64,000 bases of DNA from Chrysomallon squamiferum (lineage: Eukaryota > Mollusca > Gastropoda > Neomphalida > Peltospiridae): NCBI GenBank assembly GCA_012295275.1, contig CM022667.1, positions 17,115,245 to 17,179,244 of the forward strand, written 5' to 3'. Below the pieces are notes generated by a model. It worked only from the letters and a program-made list of their open reading frames with translations. It made no database searches and was not told the DNA's origin. The translations under genes and the position numbers were made by a program. Shown here piece after piece: positions 1-14,615 of the stretch. Within the stretch, counting starts at the first letter, position 1. Each line of letters starts with the position of its first letter.

Positions 1-658
1 AAATAAATAAGTAAATCGAATAAACCCGAGAGAGAACATTCATCATTTTTAAGAAACGCTAAAATATTTTCGAATCAAGCCAAAATAAATTTCTGCTATC
101 AAATATCTCACTGTGCAGCTTGCCTCTACGTCATCAATTTCTAAAACACGGCTGTTGCAGGGCGTGATGTTTGTTGATCAAGATGGCGGTCCAAGGTTTA
201 TCAAAACACTTTCCGATGTCAACTTACAAACAAGTGGCGAAAGTGGAAACGTAACTCCGAACATACGCAATCAGCACGCTACAGCAATGTCTGGAATGGC
301 CTCTCGTTGATCACTTCATTAAATTCGAGTTGAGGAGGTGCAGTCGTCTGCCTTTGTGCGCGTGCATTTCGCGTGATTATTTATGTACGTCTGCTATGCA
401 GATGTCTCAGTATGAAAGACGTTATCTGCTACTTTCGAAAGTTGAATGTTTTTATTTAACTTAGGTTTTATTTGTTGGTTCGTTTTTCTTAAATAGATAA
501 ATAAAATATTGAAATGAATAAACAAATTCCACAGGGTTATAAAGTGAAATGTTTGAGATGAAATAAAGGTTACCACTTCTGTAACACCTACTGCTGCTAC
601 GACTACAACCGCTACTTCTTCTGCTGCTGCTACATTACTGGTGTCTGTATTATTTTCA

Positions 659-759
<101 letters not shown>

Positions 760-915
760 GTATATATGTATGTGCATATATATATGTATGTATATGTGTA
801 TATGTATGTATGTATAATACATATATATATGTGCATTCACACATATATACGTCTATATTTCTTTTTAACTACTGCTTCTATTCAGCAACATTTATTCTGT
901 TCTTCCCACATACGT

Positions 916-1020
916 AATAAATAAACAAGTAAGTAAATAAATAAGTAAGCAAATAAGTAAACAAGTAAATAAATAGATAAGTAAGTAAGTAAGTAAATAA
1001 ATAAATAAATAAATAAATAA
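916..1020. repeat. (TAAA)n/(TAAG)n tetranucleotide array
   Basis: About 26 units of TAAA mixed with TAAG and TAAC variants, ending in a pure AAAT run. Confidence 0.93.
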
Positions 1021-1380
1021 CACATGTGAACAGAAGGGACGGATCCAGTACACTTTCTTACATCCAAGGCGATTTTCCAGATACGAAAATTTCTGGAATT
1101 TCAAACGTTGCAGCAGTAGCTGTCATCGCCACGTCGTCAACACGTCGTAAACGTTGATGACAGGAAAGATGGTGTAAAACGAAATAAAATCCTAAATGCT
1201 AAGTACAGTAGTATCCCGCTGTGCAAAACGCACGTGAGTTTCATGTACGTGTGTCTTTTCTATTAACTGTAGTTTCTCCCATACGTCATTGTCAAGTACA
1301 AGTCAGAGATTTTGGTTAAAAGTGTTGACAGTCAAACAGAAATTGCTGATAGCAAAAACATACAGTATCATAACAAGAAC

Positions 1381-1383
<3 letters not shown>

Positions 1384-1470
<87 letters not shown>
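1384..1470. repeat. (AG)n, about 43 units
   Basis: Uninterrupted array in inverted orientation to the (TC)n at 661-755. Confidence 0.97.
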
Positions 1471-1473
<3 letters not shown>

Positions 1474-1652
1474 ATTGTAACAGTAAAACTAAAATTCCTG
1501 ATGTTATATTTGTTTAGTAGAGGCATTAATAAAACAAGTGATAGCAGTGATAGGGGTAGTAGAAGTAGTACTACTAGTAATAGTGATAGTTGTAGTACTA
1601 ACAGTAACAGTAGTTATAAGAATACAATTTTAGAATGACCAAAAAGAAAAAG

Positions 1653-1654
<2 letters not shown>

Positions 1655-1680
<26 letters not shown>
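1655..1680. repeat. Poly-A tract (26 nt)
   Basis: Pure A run. No retroposon body or target-site duplication was recognised next to it. Confidence 0.9.
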
Positions 1681-1683
<3 letters not shown>

Positions 1684-2694
1684 CGCTATTGTTAAAAGAG
1701 GAACAAGAAATAAAGAACAAAATAATTCAAATTCCAAAATTTGTTTTAAAAATCTTGACGTTAAAATGAAAAAGGAAAAACATTTTATACATATAAAGTA
1801 TTTCAGACTAGTAATGGTTTCGCTGGATAAAGTCCACGATTTTCGCTCACAGCGGACGCTTTTCTAAACAACACTTTTGTAATTAAGTTTAATTTCGCCA
1901 GCCAATTACGTATTTTCTCTGCACCACTGCATTTAATTTAACAGATATTAAAGCTACCCTTGGTAAAGAAAAACGAGAAAAGAAAAACCCCTCTAGGCAG
2001 AAACTCGGCATTACTGAAAACAAACGTTTGTAACTTGAGTCCAGAAATCGCCGATAAAAGCTAAGAGTTTGAAATGGAATTATTCCCGTTTTACTAAGCA
2101 GTGTGCATTAGTTATGTTTTTAAGAAATGAAACCATCATACAAATTTCCTTTTCTATCAATTTGTCTTAATGAAATTCCCGCGCGCGGAAAATCCCCTAT
2201 CCGCCAATGAAAACAAATGAGTCAAACAGATTTTTTTTTTAATATAAAATGGAATGGATTTTGTAATTTGATTTTTAGTGAATGGAATTTAGAAAATTGT
2301 AATGTTTTCGTATGTTTATTGTTTCATTTTGTGTGCGTTCTGTGTGCCTGTGTTTTTATTTGTATGTGTGTGTTTGTGTAACTGTGTGAAAGTACGTGTT
2401 GTTTCAAGAGTGTATATAAATATCGCTGTGTGTTTCTTTGGATGTGTTTATTTTTATGGAAGCTACTGAAAACAGTTTAAACGCCCACAGAAATACACAC
2501 TAAAATATGTAATACCTATGCCTTGCTAGATCGTAAAATACTCTGATTATATACCGGACACAATATAAATTTTATTTTATTTTATATATATAATAATGCG
2601 TAAATCAAACTATTTTATAAATAAAAGAAATACAAAATAATCAATATACTTTTACTTAAATTTAATTATCTTACCTCTATTATATGCTTTTCTT

Positions 2695-2695
2695 A

Positions 2696-2746
<51 letters not shown>

Positions 2747-2787
2747 CATAATAATAATAATAATAAATAAATAAATAAATAAATAAA
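2695..2787. repeat. (AAT)n then (AAAT)n
   Basis: About 21 AAT units with one ATC variant, passing directly into about 6 AAAT units. Confidence 0.95.
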
Positions 2788-3183
2788 TTTATCAGTTAAA
2801 CATACCTGGATCCAATCAGTCTTCTTACTACAGCAGTTTGAACAATGATGTTTACAACTGCAATGACGTCAACAATACCAATGACGTCAACATGCCCATT
2901 TGACGTTATTATTATCTAACTGGCCTTTCAGAAAGAATGCGTTATAACTGAATTGCTACGTAAATTAAGTAAAATTAAATGGTTTTGCCTGGTATATGGA
3001 CCAGAGGTTTGAAACTAAACCTGTTCGTAGTCTCATTTTGTTTGCCTCACAATAACTTACTCTGATTATCACGATTATTTTTCTCTTTCGCAGCAAGTGT
3101 AGCTTTTACTGTATGATACAGGTTAGTCCTCGGTGTGTTAAAATTACTGTCTCAATATTTAACTTTATTATCAATAATTATGA

Positions 3184-3355
3184 TAACCACAACAACAACA
3201 ACAACAACAACAAGGACAATAATAATAAGAAGAAGATTAGTGTTGTTACCGTTGTTGTTGTTGTTGTTATTATTGTTATTATTATTATTATTATTAGTAG
3301 TAGTAGTATTTTATTATTGCTGTTGATATGGTTGTTGCTATTGTTGTAGTTGTTG
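3184..3355. repeat. Compound trinucleotide domain (CAA, AAT, AAG, TTG, TTA, TAG)
   Basis: Successive short runs of six trinucleotides; purine-strand motifs give way to their complements half way. This explains the poly-Asn and poly-Val/Leu frames here. Confidence 0.9.
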
Positions 3356-3724
3356 AATTTTTTTAAAATCAGCTGTCTATTATTATTTATTTTATTTTTT
3401 TGTTATTGTTTATATAACATAATGTACATTAAATGGTATTTAGTTGTCTGTCTTCAAAAATTATTAAAGAATTTCTCTATAGTCAGATTTCGTTTGATTA
3501 ATTTTAATTATAATTATATATATTTTATTTGCAAAATAAATATAAACTCTCATGAACCATAAAGTATATTTTAAGCCCAGTTTAATATTAGTTCCAAACA
3601 CAACAATAGTAGTAGTAGTAATAATAATAATGATGGTAAGTATAAGGAGAGAGAGAGCTGAAAATAAGAAATATGTTATTAATATGCCAGAAAAACAGAG
3701 TTGATAAAAGAAAGGGAGGAAAAT

Positions 3725-3905
3725 AGATTTAAAAAGCGTTAAAAAAGAAAACAAAGAAAGAAAACAACAACAAAATCAGAAAGCGAGAGAAAGGGAAAAA
3801 ATAAGTGGGGAAAAAAGAAGAAGAAAACAAAAAGAAACAAGAAGAGAAAAAGAAAATAAGGAAAAACAGAAAAACAAAAAGGAAAAGAATAAACGAAAAG
3901 CAAAA
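3725..3905. repeat. Polypurine (A/G, mostly A) tract
   Basis: About 180 bp of A- and G-rich sequence with few C or T, irregular rather than tandem. Confidence 0.75.
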
Positions 3906-5254
3906 AACGTCTTATTTTCACAGACAACATCACAAATTGCACACTTTATGGCAAACAAACGGTATTTGTGCCAGCTGCAGGGATATTTCTTGGTTTCGTT
4001 TACCCGCGAATGCCGGATCAGTGCTGAACGCTTTGTAAAAATACGCTCTGCTGTGACATAGCTTGGATTGGTTTCATCTTCACATTATGGCGATCGACAG
4101 GCCGAGTTTCCACCACATCGACGTGTATATTTAACTAAAGGGCAATTCTAGCTAAAGTTATCCCTCACCATATCAGCCATGCCGTAGTTTTTTTTTTTTT
4201 TTTACAAAAATGATTCCAGTGAACAGATGGTATGCTTCGTCATATGTCAGTGAATGAGGGGCAGGTTTAGATGGGTGTGTTTGTAGAACTGTGACTGTGT
4301 TCAGTACAGAAGCGATGTAGTTATGGTATGGTAGTACTAACAGTAATTGCAGTTACATATCAAAAGTAGAAGCAATAGAATGATGGTGATAAATAACAAT
4401 GGATGTGTGATGACAGAGATGATGACGACGTCGACGAAGACGAAGACAGTAACAACAACAACGATACCAATAATAACAATAATAACAACAACAACATTAT
4501 TAAAATCAAAATAAAAGTATTTTTAAAAGATGATTATTAATAAATAAATTAATTAGATATTTAACTAAACAAACAACAAACTTTTTTCTCTAAATATCAA
4601 AAATTCGTGTAACAATTTCACAAATTAAAAAGAAAATGAGAAACTGTCAAAAGAAACAAAAAAAACCCAAAACCCCTTCCCTTTCCCCTTCCCCTCCCCC
4701 TCCCGTTCCTCCCTAGAACCGAGCCCGTGCTTTATGATGTAAACTTATAAGCGCCAGAACACAGACCAACGATCCAGGTTTGGTTTACGTTTATTTATAA
4801 TGAAATATTGCACCCATTCATGCGCACAGACCCCACACACATTAGTGGGGCGGTTCACTAACATTTGCCTGGAAAGTATTCAATATTTGTTCTAAACCCC
4901 GGGGCACGGGCTGTCAATACACGAACTCAGTGAACCAGCGGTTCAAGAGAAGAACCGTTATTTTGTTCAATACTGTTCCGTTAATATACTGTATTGTGTT
5001 GTGTTGTGGTGTGTGTTGTTTGTTCTGTACTTTTGCATTACTTTGTGTTGTCTCGTGTTGTGTAGTAATATACTGTTGTATAGTTTACTGAATTTCTTGT
5101 ATTAATGATTTTGTATGATATTCGATTTATTGTTTTGTTAATTAATATTACATTGCGGCACACGAATGATGTATGCGTATGAATGTAGGTCTGTTCTCTT
5201 GACCATACATCTGTCTAACAGTGTGTCCGTCCATGTTTATTAAATATGCTTACA

Positions 5255-5566
5255 GATACTACTACTATTACTACAACTACTACTATAGCTGCTGCTGCTA
5301 CTACTGTTACTACGACAATAATTATTATTAGAACTATTACTACTACTACTATTATTTTTACAACAACCATTACTGCTGCTATGTTACCACTGCTATTACT
5401 ATCATTATTACTTCTATTATCACAACTACTACTACTTCAACTACCACTAATACTAATACTACATTATTACTGCTGCTGCTGCTGCTTTTGCTGCTACAAC
5501 TACTACTATTACCACGTTACAAAAACTACAACTACTACTACGACTACTACTATTACAAATTGTATG
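5255..5566. repeat. Degenerate (ACT)n domain
   Basis: Period-3 sequence dominated by ACT, ATT and GCT triplets over about 310 bp, with many substitutions. No stop codons in one phase, but no protein signal. Confidence 0.85.
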
Positions 5567-5624
5567 GTATGACAGAACTTTTATATAAAACATTTCGTTG
5601 AACGTCTACTGTATTAGTTCAAGT

Positions 5625-5692
5625 CACTACTACTACTGCTGCTACAACTGTTATTATTATTCTTCCTTCTCCTTCATCTCTTGCTGCTGTTG

Positions 5693-5743
<51 letters not shown>

Positions 5744-5772
5744 TTATTACTATTATTACTACTACTGCAACT
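5625..5772. repeat. (ACT)n with pure core 5692-5742
   Basis: Seventeen clean ACT units flanked by degenerate ACT/ATT/GCT triplets. Confidence 0.92.
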
Positions 5773-6113
5773 ACAAATCGTGTGGTGTGACAGAACCTTC
5801 GCTGAACACATGACTTCTGCTGCATATCGCGCCGGACAGCTGCACGTGCAGTTAGAGCGTGCATCATTAAAACAGTTTACACAAGCACATCAAAGAGAGA
5901 GCATTAAACTTTAAGTAGGAAAAACAAAACATAGATTTTTTTCGGTCTTCATAGTTTCCGTGAACAAGCATTTTGTCGATCTTGTCAATCAGAAGTTGAG
6001 TATTTATCTTTCTAACAAGAGATATCAGTTTAAGCAATTGAGAAATGCTCACTCTTCTGTATGTATGTATATCTGTTAAATACACATACAGAAAAAATAT
6101 ACATGAGAGTTTT

Positions 6114-6114
<1 letters not shown>

Positions 6115-6175
<61 letters not shown>
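6115..6175. repeat. (AG)n, about 30 units
   Basis: Uninterrupted dinucleotide array. Confidence 0.97.
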
Positions 6176-6981
6176 CTGGTTGATATATGGACACAAAAAT
6201 AAAAATAAATAGGCAGATTGAAAAAACTAAAAAAATATAGCCATACACACTCACAGACACACACATAGATACACACAAATACATACATGGATTAGTTATC
6301 AGCTATTAAACAGAATCATAACTCCTTTATATTTTCTCTTCTGTTCACTTATTTCTTTTTAAAAGCTGAAGTTATTATTATTTTATTTTAAATTCTGCTC
6401 TCTACATCTATGTTTGATGACATAATTATTTTAGCGTGTTCACCTTATGTTGCAACTTTAAAAAGAACCCCCGACAGTGTGTGTTTCGATAGCGAATTCT
6501 TTATTTATTATTCCCTCGCAGAATCAAAGCTGGATTATTTAAACAGACGGACGCCATACCTGGGTAGTTCGTTCAGATACAGATTCGTCTTCGACTGGTC
6601 CTGGACGCCATGACACAACTGTGCACTTGATTTCACTTTGCGCCCTCGATGACATTCTGAATTGTGAATATGCAGAGATAAGTTTGCAGGCCTCCAATCG
6701 GGCGCGTAGGGATATGATTTTTATGTGAAACTGGAATTAGAACTTTCCTGATTTCAGCAATTTTGCTGTCGACGAGAATATGAGAACTGGCCAATTTGAT
6801 TTTAACCGGAGTTTTAGAATATAGAGTTGTGTCCCTTTAGTTAGACAACTTTTGTCCGAAAGCACTTGATAAGGAAAGTAACTAGTTAGATCTCCAGCTG
6901 CAAGAACAAGAACTATCACTACTGCAACCATTAATAAAGGAATAGATATATCTAAATGACAAAGCTTTTGTTTCTTTTCAC

Positions 6982-7007
6982 ATTATTATTATTATTATTA
7001 TTATTAT

Positions 7008-7072
<65 letters not shown>
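6982..7072. repeat. (ATT)n then (TAG)n
   Basis: About 9 ATT units change sharply to about 21 TAG units. Confidence 0.95.
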
Positions 7073-8685
7073 CTTTCATTATTTATTTATTTATTAATTT
7101 AATAAAAAACAATGTTTTATTTGTCCTTCATTTTACGTATTCTATATAAAAATACAAAAACAGTTTCAACCACATTTGAATTATTTTATTGCCGTGGTTT
7201 GAAAGATGTTGAATTCTCTTTAACGTGTTTTAACAAATATAATATTAAATCTCTAATCATTCTGAAAGTTAAAGCGTGCATGTCTTGGGCCAACAACTTT
7301 TAAGAGCACGTTGCCTGAGAAAGAAAAGACCAGATGATTTGTTGAAGACAAAAGATGATTTAATTATTTTACACTCTTAAAACCACCCAGCATCGAGATT
7401 CGATCTCAGAAACCCAACTCAGTCTTAATTATGACATATTAACCATCGAGACTTGTTCTCGTAAGTGGATGATGATTTAATTGCGAGCTACAGTCAAAAA
7501 CAACAGCAGCAGCAGCAACAACAACAATAACATTTATCTATATTAACACTTTTCCCAATCCAAACAAGCTTGTTTAACATGACTGGATAAGACAAAAACA
7601 AATACATCAAATAGCTGGTTATCAGAAACACAAATAAATACACAACAAGCGAAACACCACGCTCTCAGTCTGCCGCGGCCAACTCGCCCGCAGTCAGAAC
7701 AAACACAGCTTTATTGCTTGATAAATAATTTTTGTCTCTGCGAAAACAAAGCCGGGGATTCTGCACACAAAGTTTTGTGCTAGTCAGAGATGGTGGAAAC
7801 GTCATGAGAAAAAGTACCATGAGAGAAAAAAAAAAAAAAAAAATGGCTTCCAGATGCGAAAGAAGGCGGTAATCGAAAGTCAGTCGCAACTTGTAGTGTT
7901 GACACGACGTCATCTTTGCACGTCAACGTCTAATTTTGACACCAGATGTCATTTGCGAGTTTTGTTGATGTTTCTTTGTATCCTGAATTTGTAAAGTTTA
8001 GGAAAACGTAATGGCCTATTAAAAATCGCGGTTTATGATTTAGTTTTTTGTTTTGTTTCTTGGGAAAACTGAATTTAAAATGATTCCTAGCTGCTAAATA
8101 AATAAAACAAATAAAATAAATTAAACATAAAGAATAAAACGTCTTCCGATATCAATAGGCTAAAGTATTTATTTTCAAATGTTATATTTATTTGTGAAAG
8201 TATTAAATTAATAAGTTATATAAAATATAATAAAATAAGTAAAGGAATGAACGATTATTTGTTTGGTGTAATCTTAAACAATTTCAGTACAAACGTTTGC
8301 ATTTATTAATGGCCTACATAATATTTAAAAAGATGATGCTGTTTAAAATGAATTTCGTAGTCTTTATTTCTTGTGCATATTCTTAAGGGTGTGTATAAGA
8401 TGATCTTTAATATGGACCAAAATACAGAGTGTAATAGTTGGAACGGGAAATAATAACTCTGACGTTTGAGAAAATTCGATTCGGTAATACTTTGGACAGC
8501 AGTTCAGAAATATCATATCCTTATTTTTAAAGAAAACAGCAAAAATGAAACATTCATCATTTTACTGATTGTTAAAACTTCGCATCGCTTCTCATTTTCT
8601 CTTCAGGTTTTCTTTTCTTGTTTTTTTTTTTTTTTTCTTTCTTTTTTTTCTCTCTGCTAATTACTCATTTAAAAATCTACTTATG

Positions 8686-8803
<118 letters not shown>

Positions 8804-9051
8804 AATGCCTATTTTACGTAAGTCTGATTGTTCTGGGTGCGGGGTCAGGAATGTTTTTCTAATCTGGTTATTTGAGCCGCGGTCAGCAGAGAGGGTGAAA
8901 AACACAGATAACACTTAGTCACCGTCCACTGAAAACGGAAGTGGTGTCCGGAACTAGAACTCTCCTGCGTCCAAAGGTGATAAATGACTTCGTTCCTGAA
9001 AATATGTCGACACATCTGACTCGGCCGGTGAAAACAGTTTTAGTTGTTAGC

Positions 9052-9087
9052 GGGAATGTCAGAGGGAATGTCAGAGGGAATGTGAAA
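9052..9087. repeat. 12-bp tandem repeat, 3 copies
   Basis: GGGAATGTCAGA is repeated, the third copy being changed at its end. It lies in non-repetitive sequence just before the large TC array. Confidence 0.8.
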
Positions 9088-9179
9088 ACTAATCTGTTTT
9101 GGTCATTATTAGCCAGTCTTACTGGACAGACGTTGCTCGAACCGGCGAGATGATAAACAACTGTGCACTGAATCAGCGT

Positions 9180-9511
<332 letters not shown>

Positions 9512-10437
9512 ATATATACATGCACACATATATATATATGCACACTCATATATTTATACAGATGCGAAATTAAATCTGCCATCACTTTTTCTTATTCCTT
9601 CATTTTAATTAATGATATTCATAACCCAGCGCACAAATTATGAACAGACTGCTACATGCCAGAAGAGTCGAATATTTAATAAATACTTAGAGAATTGTTA
9701 CAAAAGATCTAGAAAAGCGCCGAGTCTACAAACACAGAACTCAACAGACACAACGCCTCGGGGGGATAAGTAAAGATAGGTCGGTACTCTCTTTACAAGT
9801 GATCGTTATTAACCTTTAACCTTTCAAATATCTTTCTACATAGACTGAAAAGCTAACTACATATGTAGTATGTACGATATTTCACCGCATCACTTTAAAC
9901 GTCACTCTGTTTGTTTGTACACACATTATAACTGACCGGACATTAAGAACAGCTGCGTTCGGTGTCGGGCGAAAATACTTGCGGCTCTTTAATTGCAGTC
10001 GCGCGACCGCCCACTTGAAGGATACATTTGAAAATAAGCAAATTCTCATTTTCTGTTAAATCTTTACGAGATAACGTCAGCTGAAAAATATAGAGATAAA
10101 AGTTTTGACATGTTTAACCTGCCTGATAAACGTTAGAAAAAAAGAAGAAGAAATCTTTATGATTAAAGGGGAGTTAACTGTCCTAGATGACGCTTATTTC
10201 ATTGTCTTAGAGCAAATCAGAGAATTACATTAACAACGGCATTGTGTACTCCAGCCATTTCAATAGCTACTCCTATATTATTAAGCATACAACTGTTTGG
10301 AAAGGTCTGACTTGGTCACGTGTATGTAGTAGTATGTTAGAGGATTTGTTATAATACAACAGGAAAAAGCAACCTTTTTATATGCAGTATGCCACAGTAA
10401 TCATTATCTCATATTTCATTTGTTTTTAGTTTAGTCT

Positions 10438-10440
<3 letters not shown>

Positions 10441-10527
<87 letters not shown>
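10441..10527. repeat. (TC)n, about 43 units
   Basis: Uninterrupted array. Confidence 0.97.
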
Positions 10528-10530
<3 letters not shown>

Positions 10531-11094
10531 ATTATCTCTACCTTTCTATCCACGATGAATGACATTTTATTTATCTACAAAATAACAACTTTTTTAATAT
10601 ATAATTTTATGTATTATTTATTATTTTTATATAGCAATGTAGATTCCTTCTTGTCACTTCTTGTTAACTGTGAACAACCTGATGTAAGCTGACACAGAAC
10701 GTACACTCACGCTCAAACACGATTCTAATCTTCTGTAGCACAAACCAGAAACGAATCCGTCTTCTTACTGCGACAGACGTAACCTGTGTTCTTGCGAAAA
10801 TAATATTAAAACTTTAGTAGTAGTAAAAGCAGTCAGCTAACGCTGATAAATAACAGAAACAAAATGAAATAAATATTTTATTATATATCAGTAAAACAAA
10901 AGTTAAATCAACGGAAGATCAAAAATACCTCAGTCTAAGTCTGTTTTATAATCAGTACAGATAGAATATATATATCTTTAATCTTGGATTTTCTCCAGAA
11001 CAACCAGTAGCTTCTTGTCTTGATTCAGATATACTAACCACTCCACAATCTATGCTGACACAAGTTACAAATGTACTAAAAATGCAAATGCATA

Positions 11095-11198
<104 letters not shown>

Positions 11199-13030
11199 TG
11201 TGTGTGTGTCCTGCATCTTGTTGTATCTCCTTTTAATTACATTGTGTGCATTGTAATAAATTACAATAAGGCTCTATTAATTAGGCTCGGCACATGGACG
11301 TAATTATAGACAAGAACAAAAACACACATACACGCACAGACACACAGTCACAAATGCAAAATAAGACACATACACGTTTATACACAGGCAAAACATACAC
11401 TCACATACACACAAAATCCCATCCTTTCTTCGACTGTGATCGGTCTGTAAACGGTAAAATGTAACCATTTACAACCGACATGACACAAACTGAATCTCAA
11501 ATCAGAGCTTTTGACGCGGTGTATTTGATATTCCCACTGATTACCATGAAGTGCCGCAAGCGAAAAAAAAAAAAAAAAAAATTCTTTCAAATAAAACAGT
11601 TTCTCTTCCGAGGTACAATGGCTGCTTGTTTAAACACAAACGGTTCTAACAGACTGGTGTTTGCTTCCGCGAGGCGCTGTTTATTAACGCATTTAAGCCT
11701 CACATTAAATCGACTGGTTTCCGGACGTTCCTTGCTCAATAGTCAGACATGCAGGTGTCTGCGGAACAATGGACGGAGAGTCGGTGAACGCTTCGATCGC
11801 AAATAAAGAGAATGTAAAACTAGTAAATACAAGAAATGAAGGAGTAAACAAATTACTGACCATTGTTCAGACCTAATGACCCCACATTAATGGTTGGTAC
11901 GGCTTCGACAATGCGCTATCCAGTTTGTTTGAGTTTCGATTTTCATAGCCTGTTATCCTTCGTTTTGATCTTCGAGCTTGTAACAGAACCACAGTCTTCC
12001 CAAATTAGCTACCAATCCACACCATGAATCAGTTTTAAATTAAGATAATTGATTAAAAAGATATCTTTATTTTAAGTGTTTTTATTTTATTTTTTATGAC
12101 ATAACTTAGAACTATTTAAAGATTAATACCAATGTCTATATACTGTCTAATTATGTATTTTATATGTGTTTTAAATGCAGTTAAATGACAATGAATTTTT
12201 TTGTCTGGAGACTGCTCTGTTGGTTATAGTAACGTATCTATTTGTTCTTAATTTCATAGAGAACAAGATTTTTTCTTTTGTATTTATTTATTTATTTATT
12301 TATTGTAAATATACAAGCGAATTTAGAAAACCTTATGCAGGCCTCTCGTTAAACCCGTGATTACAATTTGTTCAGGTGTTAAAATTACCATAACGAATAC
12401 TTTGATTTAACTCCAGCATTGTGCAGTGATAAAAAAGGGAGTTAATTATGACGTAACAGCCTATGATCGGAATGAGGCTATTACAGTTGGACTCTCTCGT
12501 CATAACGTAATGAGGTAACCGGATGTCAGTTAGAGATGAAACAGAAGCGAGGCTTTGAAATGACGTAATAAAAGAAATTATCATTCAGTTTCGTCTCATT
12601 ATTATTAAGGAAAACCAGAGATGTATGAGAAAATTAATCTGAGGATTATTCATTTCTTTATCTCAGTTTTCTTCTGTTGACAGGCATAATATGATTTGTT
12701 GTTAGGAAGATAATTTATACATAACAGTAAAAACCTATTTTGTTTAATGTCACTATTAGAGTACATTAATTAATTTTCTATCACGTGAGATGTCACATTT
12801 CTATTGTAATTGGATTTATTTTTTATACGAGCAATTTAAATAACAGAAATTATTTTTTAACTGGTTACAAAATAAAAATAAAAAAAAAATTATTTCTGTA
12901 ACTATAAACATTCATTAAATTCATTACATTAATTTCCCGAAAAAGGCTTGAAATATGTTTGAAATTTTGATATATCTGTAAAAGTGAGAAAAACTGAAAG
13001 AGAAGGAATGAATCCATGCCACCCAACACA

Positions 13031-13032
13031 AA

Positions 13033-13064
<32 letters not shown>
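13031..13064. repeat. (AAAT)n
   Basis: Eight AAAT units. Confidence 0.93.
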
Positions 13065-13244
13065 AAAAACGAGAAAGAGGAATCATAAAATAGAATGAAA
13101 TAAGGAAGAAATGAAAGTAATAAAACATTGCTGAAAACAAAAAATATGCGTCAAAATAAAAGAAGAAATAAATTAAAAACTAAAGAAAAGTAAAAAAAAA
13201 AGAAAGAAAAGAAATAGAAAAGAAACAGCGAATACAAGAAATTA

Positions 13245-13298
<54 letters not shown>
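13245..13298. repeat. (AAT)n
   Basis: About 18 AAT units in an A-rich region. Confidence 0.95.
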
Positions 13299-13677
13299 GA
13301 CAGAAAAGAAATAAATAAAATGAGATGAAGGGGAGAAGGAAGAAGGAGAAAAACGTGTAAGGATAATAATAATAATACGAAATTTCCTAAAATTGGCGCC
13401 TCTTCGTTGATAGAAGGCTGCCATTCTTAGACAAACTTTATTTAAAGCCATTTAATTTCCTCTCGAGAGTTTTACAAAGACTCAGAGTGCAAACACAAAG
13501 TGCGCTGATTGTGAAACCCCGGGGCTGGAGCGAGCGAGGGCAGTTCCGTGTTAATCGAGATGGCAGGGGCAGGACTTGACCCGCCTCACGAAAAGTACCG
13601 TGATGTGGTCTTCTGTCTTAATCGTGTCAAATGATGACATATATTACAGATAGAAAATTTTCCTCAATTCATTTTTA

Positions 13678-13745
<68 letters not shown>

Positions 13746-13762
13746 TACTACTACTACTACTA
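13678..13762. repeat. (AAT)n then (ACT)n
   Basis: About 22 AAT units followed by 5 ACT units. Confidence 0.94.
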
Positions 13763-13834
13763 ATAATAATAATAACAAAAGGAACAAAACAAAAACAACG
13801 ACTATAATAAATAAATAAATAAAATAATAATGAA

Positions 13835-13918
13835 CTAATAATAAAAATTATAATAATAAATTTTATAATAATAAAAATTATAATAATAAATTTTATAATA
13901 ATAAAAATTATAATAAAA

Positions 13919-13949
<31 letters not shown>

Positions 13950-13952
13950 ATA
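13835..13952. repeat. 30-bp AT-only minisatellite, about 3 copies, then (AAAT)n
   Basis: The 30-bp unit starting TTTTATAATAATAAAAATTA is clear at 13861-13890 and 13891-13920, with a partial copy before. The unit is close to self-complementary. It runs into about 9 AAAT units. Confidence 0.85.
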
Positions 13953-14272
13953 CTTCAATCGAAATGAAATGAAAACAAAATAAAAATAATTATTCACTAG
14001 CTTGGCCATATGAGCCTTTTCACAGTTCGGGTCACATTTGTGTTAAGTGTTTATCTCCGATTACTGGCAGTCCTCTTGACGGCCGTTTGTTAACTCGAGG
14101 CGAGAACTTGTTCATTTCTAGACTCGCCACTCGTCGTAACAGTCATTCAAGACGGCTTGTGTAAAACCCCAGGGTGTTATGTAAAATTCGGAATCGTTAT
14201 AAACTATTTATTTTACGGAAATTGCCGAAGTAATAAAAATATTCTGGCGTCAGAGTTTGTGTCTCGTTTCAA

Positions 14273-14298
<26 letters not shown>
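14273..14298. repeat. Poly-T (26 nt)
   Basis: Pure T run, 84 bp left of a poly-A run of similar length. Confidence 0.92.
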
Positions 14299-14303
<5 letters not shown>

Positions 14304-14382
14304 GCAGGATTATTAAATAAAAAAAAAAAGTGAATAATAAGTGAATAAAAGACAAGAAGTAAAGAATGATTCCCCACTCACC

Positions 14383-14409
14383 AAAAAAAAAAAAAAAAAA
14401 AAAAAAAAA
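14383..14409. repeat. Poly-A (27 nt)
   Basis: Pure A run, inverted to the poly-T at 14273-14298. Confidence 0.92.
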
Positions 14410-14592
14410 GATTGAAAAGAAAGAAAAAAGATGATACAAAAGATATTAAACTGCACTTGTTTTAGGTTTTGAAAGTAGTTCTCGATTAACAAGCCGGTCT
14501 GATAGTGCGAGTAGTTAACATATGTATATCAGAGACACTAAATAGGCAGAAGAAAAGAGAAACAATTTATAAATTTATTTTTTCTTTCTTTC

Positions 14593-14615
14593 TTTTTTTT
14601 TTTTTTTTTTTTTTT
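14593..14615. repeat. Poly-T (23 nt)
   Basis: Pure T run after a short TTTC series. Confidence 0.9.

Noticed and set aside
113-310. 65-aa non-repeat open frame near the left edge
   Set aside because: Starts at GTG, has no recognisable domain and no splice or promoter context.
1655-1680. Poly-A tract as a retroposon tail
   Set aside because: No SINE or LINE body upstream and no flanking direct repeats; homopolymers are common throughout the window.
7386-7455. tRNA-like or SINE-like sequence on the minus strand (B-box-like AGATCGAATCT)
   Set aside because: Only about 8 of 11 B-box bases match, no A box is seen, and acceptor stems do not pair.
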